From Hymenobacter rubripertinctus (GTDB lineage: Bacteria; Bacteroidota; Bacteroidia; Cytophagales; Hymenobacteraceae): a DNA stretch of 63,716 nt. Location: assembly GCF_003583925.1 (NCBI RefSeq), contig NZ_QYCN01000019.1:16609-80324 (forward strand). Reading direction: 5' to 3'. The notes under the pieces are model-generated. The model saw nothing but the letters and a program-made list of their open reading frames with translations. It did not search any database and had not been told where the DNA came from. Positions within the stretch are counted from its first letter, which is position 1, and each line of letters begins with the position of its first letter. A program made the translations under genes and the position numbers. Below are positions 1 through 7,980 of this stretch, in pieces.

Positions 1-70
1 GCCCCCGCCCGCCGGTCGGGCCGCGTGCAGGGTCGAACGGAATCGTTGAAACGGCGCGAACGGCGGGCGG

Positions 71-91
71 GGACAAGCCCCGCCCCTACAT
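71..91. repeat. short GC hairpin at the left edge, upstream of mutS
   Basis: GCGGGG and CCCCGC pair around a 5-base loop (ACAAG). The hairpin lies inside the longest possible mutS reading frame but upstream of the conserved protein start, so it is more likely an intergenic repeat than coding sequence. Whether copies occur elsewhere in the genome cannot be judged here. Confidence 0.4.
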
Positions 92-117
92 CGGCAACTA
101 TACAAGAGCAACTGATT

Positions 118-2937
118 TTGAAAGTCAAGAAAGAAAAGAAGCCCGTGCGCACCCACGGCACGCTGGGGCCGCCCGCCGTGGCCGATACGCCGCTGATGAA
201 GCAGTACCAGCAGCTCAAGCAAACCTACCCCGGGGCCGTGCTGCTGTTTCGGGTGGGCGACTTCTACGAAACATTCGGCGAGGACGCCGTAACAGCCTCG
301 CGCATCCTCGATATCACGCTGACGAAGCGCGGAGCGGGCACGGCTTCGGAAACCCCACTGGCCGGCTTCCCCCACCACTCGCTCGATACCTACCTGCCCA
401 AGCTGGTGCGCGCCGGGCAGCGCGTGGCCATCTGCGACCAGCTCGAAGACCCCAAGCAGGCCAAGGGCCTCGTCAAGCGCGGCGTAACCGAGCTGGTTAC
501 GCCGGGCGTGAGTTTGCACGACAACGTGCTGGAGCGCCGCAGCAACAACTACCTCTGCGCCGTGCATTTCGGCAAGCAGGAGGCCGGCATCAGCTTTCTC
601 GATATCAGTACCGGCGAGTTTCTGGTGGCCCAGGGCACCATCGAGTACCTGGGCAAGCTGCTCCAGAACTTTCAGCCGGCCGAGGTGCTGTTCTGTAAGA
701 AAAGCCGCCGCGAGTTCGAGGAGCATTTCGGACCCGACTACTGCCATTTTGCGCTCGAAGAATGGGTGTTCGGCCACGACTACGGCCACGAATTGCTCAC
801 CCGCCACTTCAACACCACCTCGCTCAAGGGCTTTGGCATTGATGGGCTGCACGAGGGCATTACGGCCGCCGGCTGCGTGCTGCATTATCTGGCCGAAACC
901 AAGCACACCAACGTGGGCCACATTGGCAGCATCGGGCGGCTGGAGGAGGATAAGTACGTTTGGCTCGACCGGTTCACGGTGCGCAACCTGGAGCTGGTGC
1001 AGGCCCAGCACCCCGGTGGCGTGCCGCTCATCGACATCCTCGACCAGACCGTGACGCCGATGGGTGCGCGCTTGCTGCGCAAATGGGTGGTGCTGCCCCT
1101 CAAGGAGCCCGCCCAGATTCAGCGCCGCCTCGATACCGTGGATGCCCTGCTGCAAACGCCCGAGCTGCTCGAAAACCTGCTGACCCACCTGCGCCAGATC
1201 AACGATTTGGAGCGGCTGATTTCCAAGGTGGCCGTGCGCCGCATCAACCCCCGCGAGCTGCTGCAACTGGCCCGCGCGCTGGAAGCCATCGGCCCCATCC
1301 GCGACGAACTGGCCGCCTCGGGCGTGAAGGCCCTGCAAAAGTTGGCCGACCAGCTCAACCCCTGCGCCACGCTGCGGGCGGAAATCCAGACCAAAATCCG
1401 GGAAGACGCGCCCATCCTCACCAACCAGGGCGGCGTGCTGCTCGATAACATTGACGCCGAGCTGGACGAGCTGCGCCGCATGGCCGGCTCGGGCAAGCAA
1501 TACCTGTTCGAGCTCCAGCAGAAAGCCATTCAGGAAACCGGCATTTCCTCCCTCAAAGTAGCCTACAATAAGGTGTTCGGCTACTACCTCGAAGTCACGA
1601 ACTCCCACAAAGACAAGGTGCCGGCCACCTGGATTCGCAAGCAGACGCTGGTGAATGCCGAGCGCTACATCACCGAGGAGCTGAAGGTGTACGAGGAGAA
1701 AATTCTGACCGCCGAAGAGCGCCTGTTCATCATCGAGCAGCGCATCTATAATGAGCTGGTACTCACGGCCGCCGAATATGTGCCCCAGGTGCAGCAAAAC
1801 GCCCGCGCCATCGGCGTGGCCGACTGCCTGGCCTCGTTCGCCGCCACCGCCCGCCAGCACCGTTACGTGAAGCCGGTAGTCGACGACAGCACCACGCTCG
1901 ACATCACCGCCGGCCGCCACCCCGTCATTGAGCGCCAGCTGCCCCCCGGCGAGCAGTACATCCCCAACAACCTGCGCCTCGACCAGGACGACCAGCAGAT
2001 TGTAGTTATTACCGGTCCCAACATGGCCGGCAAATCGGCCCTTCTGCGCCAAACGGCCCTGATTGTGCTGCTGGCCCAGATCGGCTCCTTCGTGCCCGCC
2101 GACGCGGCCCACATCGGCGTTATCGACAAAATTTTTACCCGCGTAGGCGCTTCCGACAACCTGAGCAAGGGCGAGAGCACCTTTATGGTGGAGATGACCG
2201 AAACGGCGTCTATTCTGAATAACCTATCAGACCGTAGCCTGGTGCTGATGGACGAAATCGGGCGCGGCACGAGTACCTACGACGGTATCAGCATTGCCTG
2301 GGCCATTGTGGAGCACCTGCATAACTCGCCCCGGGCGCGGGCCAAAACCCTGTTCGCTACCCACTACCACGAGCTCAACCAGCTCGCCGACGACTGCCCC
2401 CGCGTGCGCAACTACCACGTAGCCGTGAAGGAAGCCGACAACCGCATCCTGTTCCTGCGCAAGTTGCGCGAAGGTGGCTCCGAGCACAGCTTCGGCATCC
2501 ACGTGGCCCGCATGGCCGGTATGCCCACGGCGGTAGTGCTGCGGGCCAACGAAATCATGCACCACCTGGAGCAGGAGCGGGCGTCTACCGGCGTTGAGCC
2601 CGATCAGTCCACTGAGTTCGACGACCTGCTGATGAGGCTGGATGATACTGCCGCCGACGCCACCGGCGGCAAAGTGGTACCCCTGAACGGCCGTGCTGAA
2701 ACCCCGGCCCCGACGGCTGCGGCCGCGCCGGCCCGTTCCGGCCCGAAGGCCCAGCCAGCCGCTGCCGTGCATTCGGCCCCGCGCCCCAGTTTGCAGCTGA
2801 GCATGTTTGAGCCCGCCGACCCCGCCCTAGAACGCCTGCGCGAGCTGCTGGAAAAACTCGACGTGAACACGCTCACGCCCATTGAGGCCCTGCTGAAGCT
2901 GAATGAGCTGAAGCTGGCAGTTGGCGGCGCGAAGTAA
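118..2937 (+). CDS. mutS: DNA mismatch repair protein MutS
   Basis: Recognises base mismatches and small loops in newly replicated DNA and starts methyl-independent mismatch repair with MutL. The N-terminal mismatch-binding motif Phe-Tyr-Glu is at about residues 49-51, followed by connector, core and clamp domains. The Walker A loop GPNMAGKS is near residue 632 and Walker B LVLMDEIGRG near 712, followed by the STYDG signature. The C-terminus ends in the usual LTPIEALLKLNELK helix after a Pro/Ala-rich linker. Length about 939 aa is slightly above the family norm because of that linker. The frame is open back to an ATG at 25, but that stretch encodes a low-quality Arg-rich sequence over a GC hairpin; the TTG at 118 (LKVKKEKK...) is the better start. 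Identity is certain, start is inferred. Confidence 0.96.
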   Translation: MKVKKEKKPVRTHGTLGPPAVADTPLMKQYQQLKQTYPGAVLLFRVGDFYETFGEDAVTASRILDITLTKRGAGTASETPLAGFPHHSLDTYLPKLVRAGQRVAICDQLEDPKQAKGLVKRGVTELVTPGVSLHDNVLERRSNNYLCAVHFGKQEAGISFLDISTGEFLVAQGTIEYLGKLLQNFQPAEVLFCKKSRREFEEHFGPDYCHFALEEWVFGHDYGHELLTRHFNTTSLKGFGIDGLHEGITAAGCVLHYLAETKHTNVGHIGSIGRLEEDKYVWLDRFTVRNLELVQAQHPGGVPLIDILDQTVTPMGARLLRKWVVLPLKEPAQIQRRLDTVDALLQTPELLENLLTHLRQINDLERLISKVAVRRINPRELLQLARALEAIGPIRDELAASGVKALQKLADQLNPCATLRAEIQTKIREDAPILTNQGGVLLDNIDAELDELRRMAGSGKQYLFELQQKAIQETGISSLKVAYNKVFGYYLEVTNSHKDKVPATWIRKQTLVNAERYITEELKVYEEKILTAEERLFIIEQRIYNELVLTAAEYVPQVQQNARAIGVADCLASFAATARQHRYVKPVVDDSTTLDITAGRHPVIERQLPPGEQYIPNNLRLDQDDQQIVVITGPNMAGKSALLRQTALIVLLAQIGSFVPADAAHIGVIDKIFTRVGASDNLSKGESTFMVEMTETASILNNLSDRSLVLMDEIGRGTSTYDGISIAWAIVEHLHNSPRARAKTLFATHYHELNQLADDCPRVRNYHVAVKEADNRILFLRKLREGGSEHSFGIHVARMAGMPTAVVLRANEIMHHLEQERASTGVEPDQSTEFDDLLMRLDDTAADATGGKVVPLNGRAETPAPTAAAAPARSGPKAQPAAAVHSAPRPSLQLSMFEPADPALERLRELLEKLDVNTLTPIEALLKLNELKLAVGGAK

Positions 2938-2994
2938 CGGCTGCCCGGCCGTGGCGAAGCCCGTAGAATCGGGTTCGCTGCGGCCGGGCAGCCG
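2938..2994 (+). terminator. large two-tier hairpin directly after mutS
   Basis: Begins one base after the mutS stop. The outer stem GGCTGCCCGGCCG pairs with CGGCCGGGCAGCC and an inner stem GCGAAGCCCG pairs with CGGGTTCGC around TAGAAT. There is no clear T-tract, so it may act as a 3' end stabiliser or a factor-assisted terminator. Confidence 0.6.
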
Positions 2995-3111
2995 GCAAGG
3001 GTGCAGCACTTTAGCGAAGCGGCGGGCTTCGGGAAGGAAGTTTTTCTGCCTGAAAATCAGGCGCCAAGCCCGCTAAGGAGGGTTTTAGGGTGCTTTTTTT
3101 AGAACGTAGTC

Positions 3112-3141
3112 TTGACTTCATCGATTCCTGTACTACCTTTG
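3112..3141 (+). promoter_or_regulatory. Bacteroidota housekeeping promoter for tRNA-Gly
   Basis: CTTG with TTG at 3112-3114, a 19-bp spacer, then TACCTTTG at 3134-3141. This fits the TTTG/TTG-N19-TAnnTTTG form used by the primary sigma factor of Bacteroidota. It sits about 35 bp before the mature tRNA start. Confidence 0.75.
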
Positions 3142-3176
3142 TCACACCAAAACGCTCCAGGGCGTTTGAATCTCAA

Positions 3177-3252
3177 GCGAGAGTAGCTCAGCTGGTAGAG
3201 CGCGACCTTGCCAAGGTCGAGGTCGCGAGTTCGAACCTCGTCTCCCGCTCCA
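3177..3252 (+). tRNA. tRNA-Gly (anticodon GCC)
   Basis: A 76-nt cloverleaf with encoded CCA. D-stem GCTC/GAGC, anticodon stem CGACC/GGTCG around TTGCCAA, T-stem GCGAG/CTCGT with TTCGAAC loop. The acceptor is GCGAGAG against CTCCCGC, which leaves an A4-C69 mismatch where a G-C pair is usual in related glycine tRNAs. Followed at once by an intrinsic terminator. Confidence 0.93.
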
Positions 3253-3259
3253 AGTAAGA

Positions 3260-3285
3260 AACCTGCCCCAACCGGCAGGTTTTTT
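3260..3285 (+). terminator. intrinsic terminator after tRNA-Gly
   Basis: AACCTGCC pairs with GGCAGGTT around CCAACC and is followed by a run of T. Confidence 0.85.
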
Positions 3286-3299
3286 CGTTTCTTGCCGGC

Positions 3300-3802
3300 A
3301 TGGCCAACACCCGTAAATGCCAATGTACCGACGATGAATTCCGCCAAGCCGTGGCCGAATGCCTGTCGGTGCGCCAAGTGCTAAGCCGCATCGGCTTGTG
3401 GTGCCAGCCGGCGGCAACTACAAGACCGTGCACGCCCGCGTGGCTAGCCTGGGGTTGGATACGGGCCACTGGACGGAAGCCGCCTGGAACCAGGGAGCAC
3501 GATTTCGGGCATTTGGCCTGAAAGCTTCCTTGGAAGAAATACTGGTGGAAAATTCTCCTTATGCCTTCACGCATGGGCTTCGTGGGAGACTATTAAAAGA
3601 AGGGTGGAAAAAGCATCACTGTGAGCGGTGTAGGCTTCACGAATGGCAGGGTGATCCTATACCGCTCGAACTTCACCACTGCAATGGTATCAATAATGAC
3701 CACCGTCTGGAAAATTTGCAGTTACTTTGTCCCAACTGTCACGCCCAGATAAATAATTATCGGGGTAAAAACAAGCTAAAGTGCTCTGCCAGAGTGGTGT
3801 AA
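3300..3802 (+). pseudogene. HNH endonuclease gene broken by a frameshift
   Basis: Two overlapping frames encode successive parts of one HNH-family protein. The first (ATG at 3300) gives a small N-terminal helical segment with DDEFRQAVAECLSVRQVLSRIGL. The second continues from about 3398 with VPAGGNYK..., LDTGHWTEAAWNQG, and a zinc-finger-type HNH core: CERC near 3620, LELHHCNGINNDHRLENLQLLCPNCHAQ between about 3668 and 3750. The break is around 3396-3403 and needs one base inserted or two removed. The frame ends inside the following tRNA-Leu gene. HNH proteins of this layout are often solitary nucleases of uncertain role or homing-type genes. It could be a true pseudogene, a sequencing error, or (less likely, no slippery run is seen) a recoded gene. 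Confidence 0.75.
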
Positions 3803-3871
3803 TCGGTAGCCACGAGGGACTTAAAATCCCTTGTCTTTACGGACGTACGGGTTCGAGTCCCGTCTCTGGTA
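3788..3871 (+). tRNA. tRNA-Leu (anticodon TAA)
   Basis: An 84-nt class II tRNA with long variable arm. Acceptor GCCAGAG pairs with CTCTGGT, anticodon loop contains TAA in GGGACTTAAAATCCC, T-arm ACGGG-TTCGAGT-CCCGT. CCA is not encoded (ACAA follows). Its first 15 bases double as the last codons of the HNH frame. Confidence 0.93.
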
Positions 3872-3880
3872 CAAACGCTT

Positions 3881-3919
3881 ACAACCGGGCTCCCGAACAT
3901 TGTTCGGGAGCCCGGTTGT
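3881..3919. terminator. 19-bp-stem terminator between tRNA-Leu and the convergent gene
   Basis: A near-perfect inverted repeat (ACAACCGGGCTCCCGAACA facing its complement) with almost no loop, followed on the plus strand by TTTT. It lies between convergent units and probably serves both. Confidence 0.8.
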
Positions 3920-3945
3920 GTTTTGGGAACTGTTGCTGACGGCTG

Positions 3946-5631
3946 TTACTGAATGGCGACTCCCTGGGAGTGGGTAAGCCCATCGGTGGTACGCAGTTGA
4001 AGCACGTAAAGGCCCGGGGGGAGGCTGGTGCAATCGAAGTAAGCCTGAACCTGGGCAGTACCATTGGTAACTAAAGACTGCGTAGCAACCACCTTGCCCA
4101 TGAAAGTGAGCAACGTGGCCTGACCTGCTAAAACCAGTGCTGGATTCGCCCACGACAGGCGAGCCATCAGGTAGCCGTGGGCCGGGTTAGGCGACACGTC
4201 CAGAGCGGGCTGATTGTAATGGCTGGGGCTGGCTGGTGTCACGTGCAGGCGGCGGCTGGCGACGAATCCGGCCGTGCCGGTGGGCACTTGCAGGGTAACG
4301 GACCCAAACTGAGCTGCGCCGCTCAGGTTTCCTGCCAGCACGAGCCGGCCCGATTGACTTAGGGTCGTTACGTGCCGCACCACGCAGGAACCACTGGTGC
4401 CCAGCGTTTCGGTGTGGTAAAGGCTGCCATCGGGCCTAAAGGTTTGAAGGAGGGTTTGCTGGGGCTGGGAGGAGGCACTGGGCGGGTAGAAGGTGCTGAG
4501 CAGGGTGCTGGTGCCATCCGCCTCCGTGGCCAGGCCTACGGGGTATTCATCGGCGCTGGTGCCCAGGGGGAGCACCCACTGCAACGTGCCACCCGGCGAG
4601 TAGCGGGCCAGAAAAATATCCGTGTTGCCGCCGAAAGCCGGTAGGGCCTGGCCGTTGAGCGTTGTATTGGCCCCGTAGTGACCAGCCGCGTAGATGTTGC
4701 CCTGACGGTCCAGCGCCAGCCGGCTGATGGTTTTGTCGCCGGTACCGCCGCCCTGCTGAATCCAGCGCAGCTTACCCGTGCGAGGCTCAAAGCTGGCCAG
4801 GTAGGAGTCGGCCGAAGGGGTAGTGAGCGAAGTGCCTGCCAGAACCATATCGTGGTTGAAGAAGCCCCCGACCAGGCAGTTGCCCTGCTTATCGAGCAGC
4901 ACGGCGGAACCGCTGGCCCCGTAGCCGATGGCATTGCCCGACACCTGGGACCAGCTGACGGCCCCAGTTGTGGTGTAACGGGCCACGAACAGCACCCGCC
5001 GGCTGTTGTTGCCCACCACAGCGCCGCCAAACTCCATCCGGCCGTCGTCCGACTGCCCCGTGAGGTAGCTGTTGCCTGCCGCGTCCGTCGCAATGTCGTA
5101 GGCGTGGCAGGCATATTGTTGTCCCCCAAACCGCTGTGCCCACTGGAAAATGCCGCGGCCGTTGAGCTTGGCAATCAAACCCGTGGTGAAGCTGTCCTCG
5201 CTGAAACTGCGGAGCTGACCGCCCGAGTCGCCGCTTACCTTGCCGGTGAAGCCCCCGGCGATGTACACGTTGCCCTGGCCGTCGAGCGAAATGGCGGTGC
5301 CGTTGGCCGTGTAGCGGGCATAGTTGGCCGAGTAGGGATCGGGGGCGGAAAGGTCGTTGCCGAGCCGGGCTACCCACTGGGCTTTGCCGGCGGAGCTGTA
5401 CTTAACTACGTAGAGGTCGGTGCGGCCGCGACTGGTGAGGCTGAGGCTGCCCCACTGCGCCGTACCACTGAACGAGCCGGTAACGTAGCTGTTGCCCGCC
5501 GCATCGGTGGCTACTGCGTTGGCCGAGGCTGAGTTAGCGGAGCTGGCAAGCTGGTTGACCCAGAAATAACCGGCCTGCCCGAAGGCACCGGCGCTGCTGA
5601 GCAGCAGCAGACAGAGGAAGAATGGTTTCAT
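3946..5631 (-). CDS. secreted SBBP-repeat beta-propeller protein with T9SS type A sorting domain
   Basis: A 561-aa exported protein. A signal peptide ends at ...SAGAFG before Gln. Residues about 30-470 consist of repeats of the type G-N-x-Y-V/A-T/A-G-x-F, with phrases such as ATDAAGNSYVTG and LDGQGNVYIAGGF, typical of SBBP/beta-propeller repeats. The last roughly 85 residues hold DVSPNPAHGYL..., a hydrophobic strand with GKVV, and LPPGLYVLQLRT, the pattern of the Por-secretion (type A) C-terminal signal. It is expected to cross the outer membrane through the T9SS, whose channel SprA is encoded about 14 kb away. Single-gene unit, convergent with tRNA-Leu. Substrate or ligand unknown. Confidence 0.85.
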   Translation of the reverse strand: MKPFFLCLLLLSSAGAFGQAGYFWVNQLASSANSASANAVATDAAGNSYVTGSFSGTAQWGSLSLTSRGRTDLYVVKYSSAGKAQWVARLGNDLSAPDPYSANYARYTANGTAISLDGQGNVYIAGGFTGKVSGDSGGQLRSFSEDSFTTGLIAKLNGRGIFQWAQRFGGQQYACHAYDIATDAAGNSYLTGQSDDGRMEFGGAVVGNNSRRVLFVARYTTTGAVSWSQVSGNAIGYGASGSAVLLDKQGNCLVGGFFNHDMVLAGTSLTTPSADSYLASFEPRTGKLRWIQQGGGTGDKTISRLALDRQGNIYAAGHYGANTTLNGQALPAFGGNTDIFLARYSPGGTLQWVLPLGTSADEYPVGLATEADGTSTLLSTFYPPSASSQPQQTLLQTFRPDGSLYHTETLGTSGSCVVRHVTTLSQSGRLVLAGNLSGAAQFGSVTLQVPTGTAGFVASRRLHVTPASPSHYNQPALDVSPNPAHGYLMARLSWANPALVLAGQATLLTFMGKVVATQSLVTNGTAQVQAYFDCTSLPPGLYVLQLRTTDGLTHSQGVAIQ

Positions 5632-5980
5632 GCGGATAGCGGAAAAGGGTAGAAAAAAGAGACCGTAACGGGCTTTCTGCCAGACCTATCCCCCGTACCG
5701 GCTGCCGGATAATCCGCAATTCTCTTTCGGGCAACCGCCGCGCAGCACCCCTTCTCACGTATCCTGCCGCACAACACCAGAGTAGTTCCGGAACTACGAA
5801 GATACACTATTGGCGAAATTTAATTATAAAAAATAATGGATTATTTACAATAAAATAACTGCCGGATTCTTCCTAAAGCTGGAAGCATGTTTACCGCCGC
5901 AAGTTGCTATCAAGCCATGAGGGGCAAACGGCCCTGTTTTTCTACCTTTAAGGCCATTGCCCGTGCTTTTTCCCGTTTCA
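5632..5980. other. divergent intergenic region, AT-rich
   Basis: 349 bp between the divergent T9SS cargo gene and moxR. About 5806-5870 is very AT-rich compared with the surrounding genes. A -7-like TACCTTTA is at 5943-5950 on the plus strand, without a matching -33 box. No gene or RNA is seen. Confidence 0.5.
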
Positions 5981-6961
5981 ATGTCTGCTGCCTCACCTTC
6001 CCCCGTCGATTATCAACAGAAGATCAAGCAGGCCTTCGCCGAGGTGGGGAAAGTGGTGGTGGGCCAGCAGTACATGGTGAACCGCTTGCTCATCGGCCTC
6101 TTCACCGGCGGACACGTGCTGCTGGAAGGGGTGCCGGGATTGGCCAAAACCCTGACAATTAGCACGCTGGCCAAAGTGCTGCACCTGCACTTCCAGCGGG
6201 TGCAGTTCACCCCCGACCTGCTGCCTTCCGATTTGGTGGGCACCATGATTTACAACCAGAGTCGCTCGGAATTTGAGGTAAAGAAGGGGCCGATTTTCGC
6301 CAACTTAGTGCTGGCCGACGAGGTGAATCGTTCCCCGGCCAAGGTGCAGAGCGCCCTGCTCGAAGCCATGCAGGAAAAGCAGGTAACCATCGGGGAAACC
6401 ACGTATCCGCTGGACTTGCCCTTTCTGGTGCTGGCCACCCAAAACCCCGTGGAGCAGGAAGGTACTTATCCGCTGCCCGAGGCCCAGGTCGACCGCTTCA
6501 TGCTGAAGGTGCACGTGGACTACCTCAAGAAGGCCGATGAGCTGGAGGTGATGCGCCGTATGGCCAACATGAGCTACGTGGGCGCGGTAAACCCAGTCCT
6601 GACCCGGGAGGATATCTTCGGAATCCGCCACCAGATCAACCAGGTACAGATTTCGGAAACGCTGGAGAAGTACATCATCGAGTTGGTGTTTGCCACCCGC
6701 AAGCCCGCTGAGTACGACCTGGCCGAGTTTCAGCAGTACCTGCAATTTGGGGTGAGCCCGCGGGCCAGCATTGCCCTGCACCGCGCCGCCAAGGCCGTGG
6801 CCTACTTCGATGAGCGCGACTACGTGCTGCCCGAAGACATCAAGGAAGTGGCCGCCGATGTGCTCAACCACCGTATCCTGCTCAACTACGAAGCCGAAGC
6901 TGACGGCATCCGCACCCAGGACATGATCGAAGCCATCCTCCGCAAAGTTCCGATCAGTTAA
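5981..6961 (+). CDS. MoxR family AAA+ ATPase
   Basis: A 326-aa ATPase of the MoxR/AAA_3 type, thought to act as a chaperone that helps assemble or activate metal- or VWA-domain proteins. Walker A GVPGLAKT near residue 50, Walker B LVLADEVNR near 110, sensor region ATQNPVEQEGTYPLPEAQVDRF, then the C-terminal lid with SPRASIALHRAAKA. In many Bacteroidota moxR is followed by a DUF58 protein and BatA/B VWA genes; none follows here, so its partner is elsewhere. The start at 5981 (MSAASPSPVDYQQ) is chosen over the in-frame ATG at 5957. The stop overlaps the first base of a heptamer array. Confidence 0.92.
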   Translation: MSAASPSPVDYQQKIKQAFAEVGKVVVGQQYMVNRLLIGLFTGGHVLLEGVPGLAKTLTISTLAKVLHLHFQRVQFTPDLLPSDLVGTMIYNQSRSEFEVKKGPIFANLVLADEVNRSPAKVQSALLEAMQEKQVTIGETTYPLDLPFLVLATQNPVEQEGTYPLPEAQVDRFMLKVHVDYLKKADELEVMRRMANMSYVGAVNPVLTREDIFGIRHQINQVQISETLEKYIIELVFATRKPAEYDLAEFQQYLQFGVSPRASIALHRAAKAVAYFDERDYVLPEDIKEVAADVLNHRILLNYEAEADGIRTQDMIEAILRKVPIS

Positions 6962-7010
6962 TGAATTATGAATTATGAATTATGAATTATGAATTATGAA
7001 TTATGAATTA
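6961..7010. repeat. (ATGAATT)7 array, left arm of a 49-bp inverted repeat
   Basis: Seven perfect tandem copies of ATGAATT starting at the last base of the moxR stop codon. It is the exact reverse complement of the array at 7100-7148. Confidence 0.95.
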
Positions 7011-7099
7011 GAACTTTCTAAATGATAGAATGAATACGAAAAATCAGAATAAAAAGCTGCTCCAGCGCAACCCTGGCAGGTCGCCTCGATTATACCTTT

Positions 7100-7148
7100 A
7101 ATTCATAATTCATAATTCATAATTCATAATTCATAATTCATAATTCAT
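7100..7148. repeat. (AATTCAT)7 array, right arm, running into the next start codon
   Basis: Seven perfect copies of AATTCAT; the AT of the last copy plus the next G makes the ATG of the methyltransferase gene. Arms are separated by 89 bp (7011-7099). A -7-like TACCTTTA overlaps its left border at 7093-7100. Confidence 0.95.
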
Positions 7149-7959
7149 GTCAAAGCTGACCAAAACCCTGCGCGGGCTGGCGGGTCTGGTCCGCAACCCT
7201 TGGCTGCTGAACCACGTGCTGGCCGCCGACGAATCGGGCTGGCAGGCGCGGGGGCTGACCCATGCGGCCCGGTGGGGCGCAACGGCGGCCGGACTGCCGG
7301 TTGTGGCGTTGAACACGCTGCTGCCCACCGCTGGCGAAATTGTGCGCCCGTTTGCCTTCCGCGACGGGGGCTCGCTGCCCACCGACCTGGCCCTGCTGCG
7401 GACGCTGGCCCGGCAGCGGCCGGGGTGTCGGTATTTTGAAATCGGGACGTGGCGGGGCGAAAGCGCGGCCAATGTGGCGGCCGTGGCGGCCGAAGTTCAG
7501 ACGCTGAACCTTGCGGCTGATGAGCTACGCGCGTTGGGTTTGTCGGAACGTTATATCGAACTGCACGGCTTTTTCTCGCGGCCCCTGCCCAATGTGCGCC
7601 ACCTGCACGGCAACTCGGCCACCTTCGATCTGGCCGCGCTGGGCCACTTCGACCTGATCTTCATCGACGGCGACCACCGCTACGAGGCCGTGCGCACCGA
7701 TACCCGGCGGGTTTTCGAGCATTTGGTCGGCCCCGATACGGTAGTGGTGTGGCACGATGCCAGCCGCCAGCCCGGCCAGCCCCGCTGGGAAGTGCTGGCG
7801 GGCATCCTCGACGGCCTGCCCGCTACGGCTACCGGCCAGCTCACGCAGGTCGGCAACACGCTCTGCGCCCTCTACTCGCCCCAGCCGCAGCCCACCCAGG
7901 CTCCCGACCCGCTGGCCGACCCCCACCCGGTTTTCGAGGTGACGGTGCGGGTAGGTTAA
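7147..7959 (+). CDS. class I SAM-dependent methyltransferase (Methyltransf_24 type)
   Basis: A 270-aa protein with a Rossmann fold. The SAM-binding motif is YFEIGTWRGESAANVA at residues 96-111; the acidic motif is HFDLIFIDGDHRYEAV near 167-182, which identifies the Methyltransf_24 family. Such enzymes often modify sugars or glycans; the neighbouring flippase and glycosyltransferase make a role in surface polysaccharide plausible, but this is inference. The start codon is formed by the last unit of a heptamer array, so the leader length depends on copy number. Convergent with the flippase gene, 21 bp away. Confidence 0.82.
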   Translation: MSKLTKTLRGLAGLVRNPWLLNHVLAADESGWQARGLTHAARWGATAAGLPVVALNTLLPTAGEIVRPFAFRDGGSLPTDLALLRTLARQRPGCRYFEIGTWRGESAANVAAVAAEVQTLNLAADELRALGLSERYIELHGFFSRPLPNVRHLHGNSATFDLAALGHFDLIFIDGDHRYEAVRTDTRRVFEHLVGPDTVVVWHDASRQPGQPRWEVLAGILDGLPATATGQLTQVGNTLCALYSPQPQPTQAPDPLADPHPVFEVTVRVG

Positions 7960-7980
7960 AAACAGCGGGTTTGTTGGCCC

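Noticed and set aside
25..117. Upstream ATG start for MutS
   Set aside because: It would add an Arg-rich stretch over a GC hairpin with no counterpart in the family; TTG at 118 fits better.
3396..3403. Programmed frameshift in the HNH gene
   Set aside because: No slippery homopolymer or stimulatory structure is visible at the junction; a mutation or sequence error is simpler.
6961..7148. Heptamer arrays as a CRISPR array
   Set aside because: Units are 7 bp without spacers and no cas genes are present.
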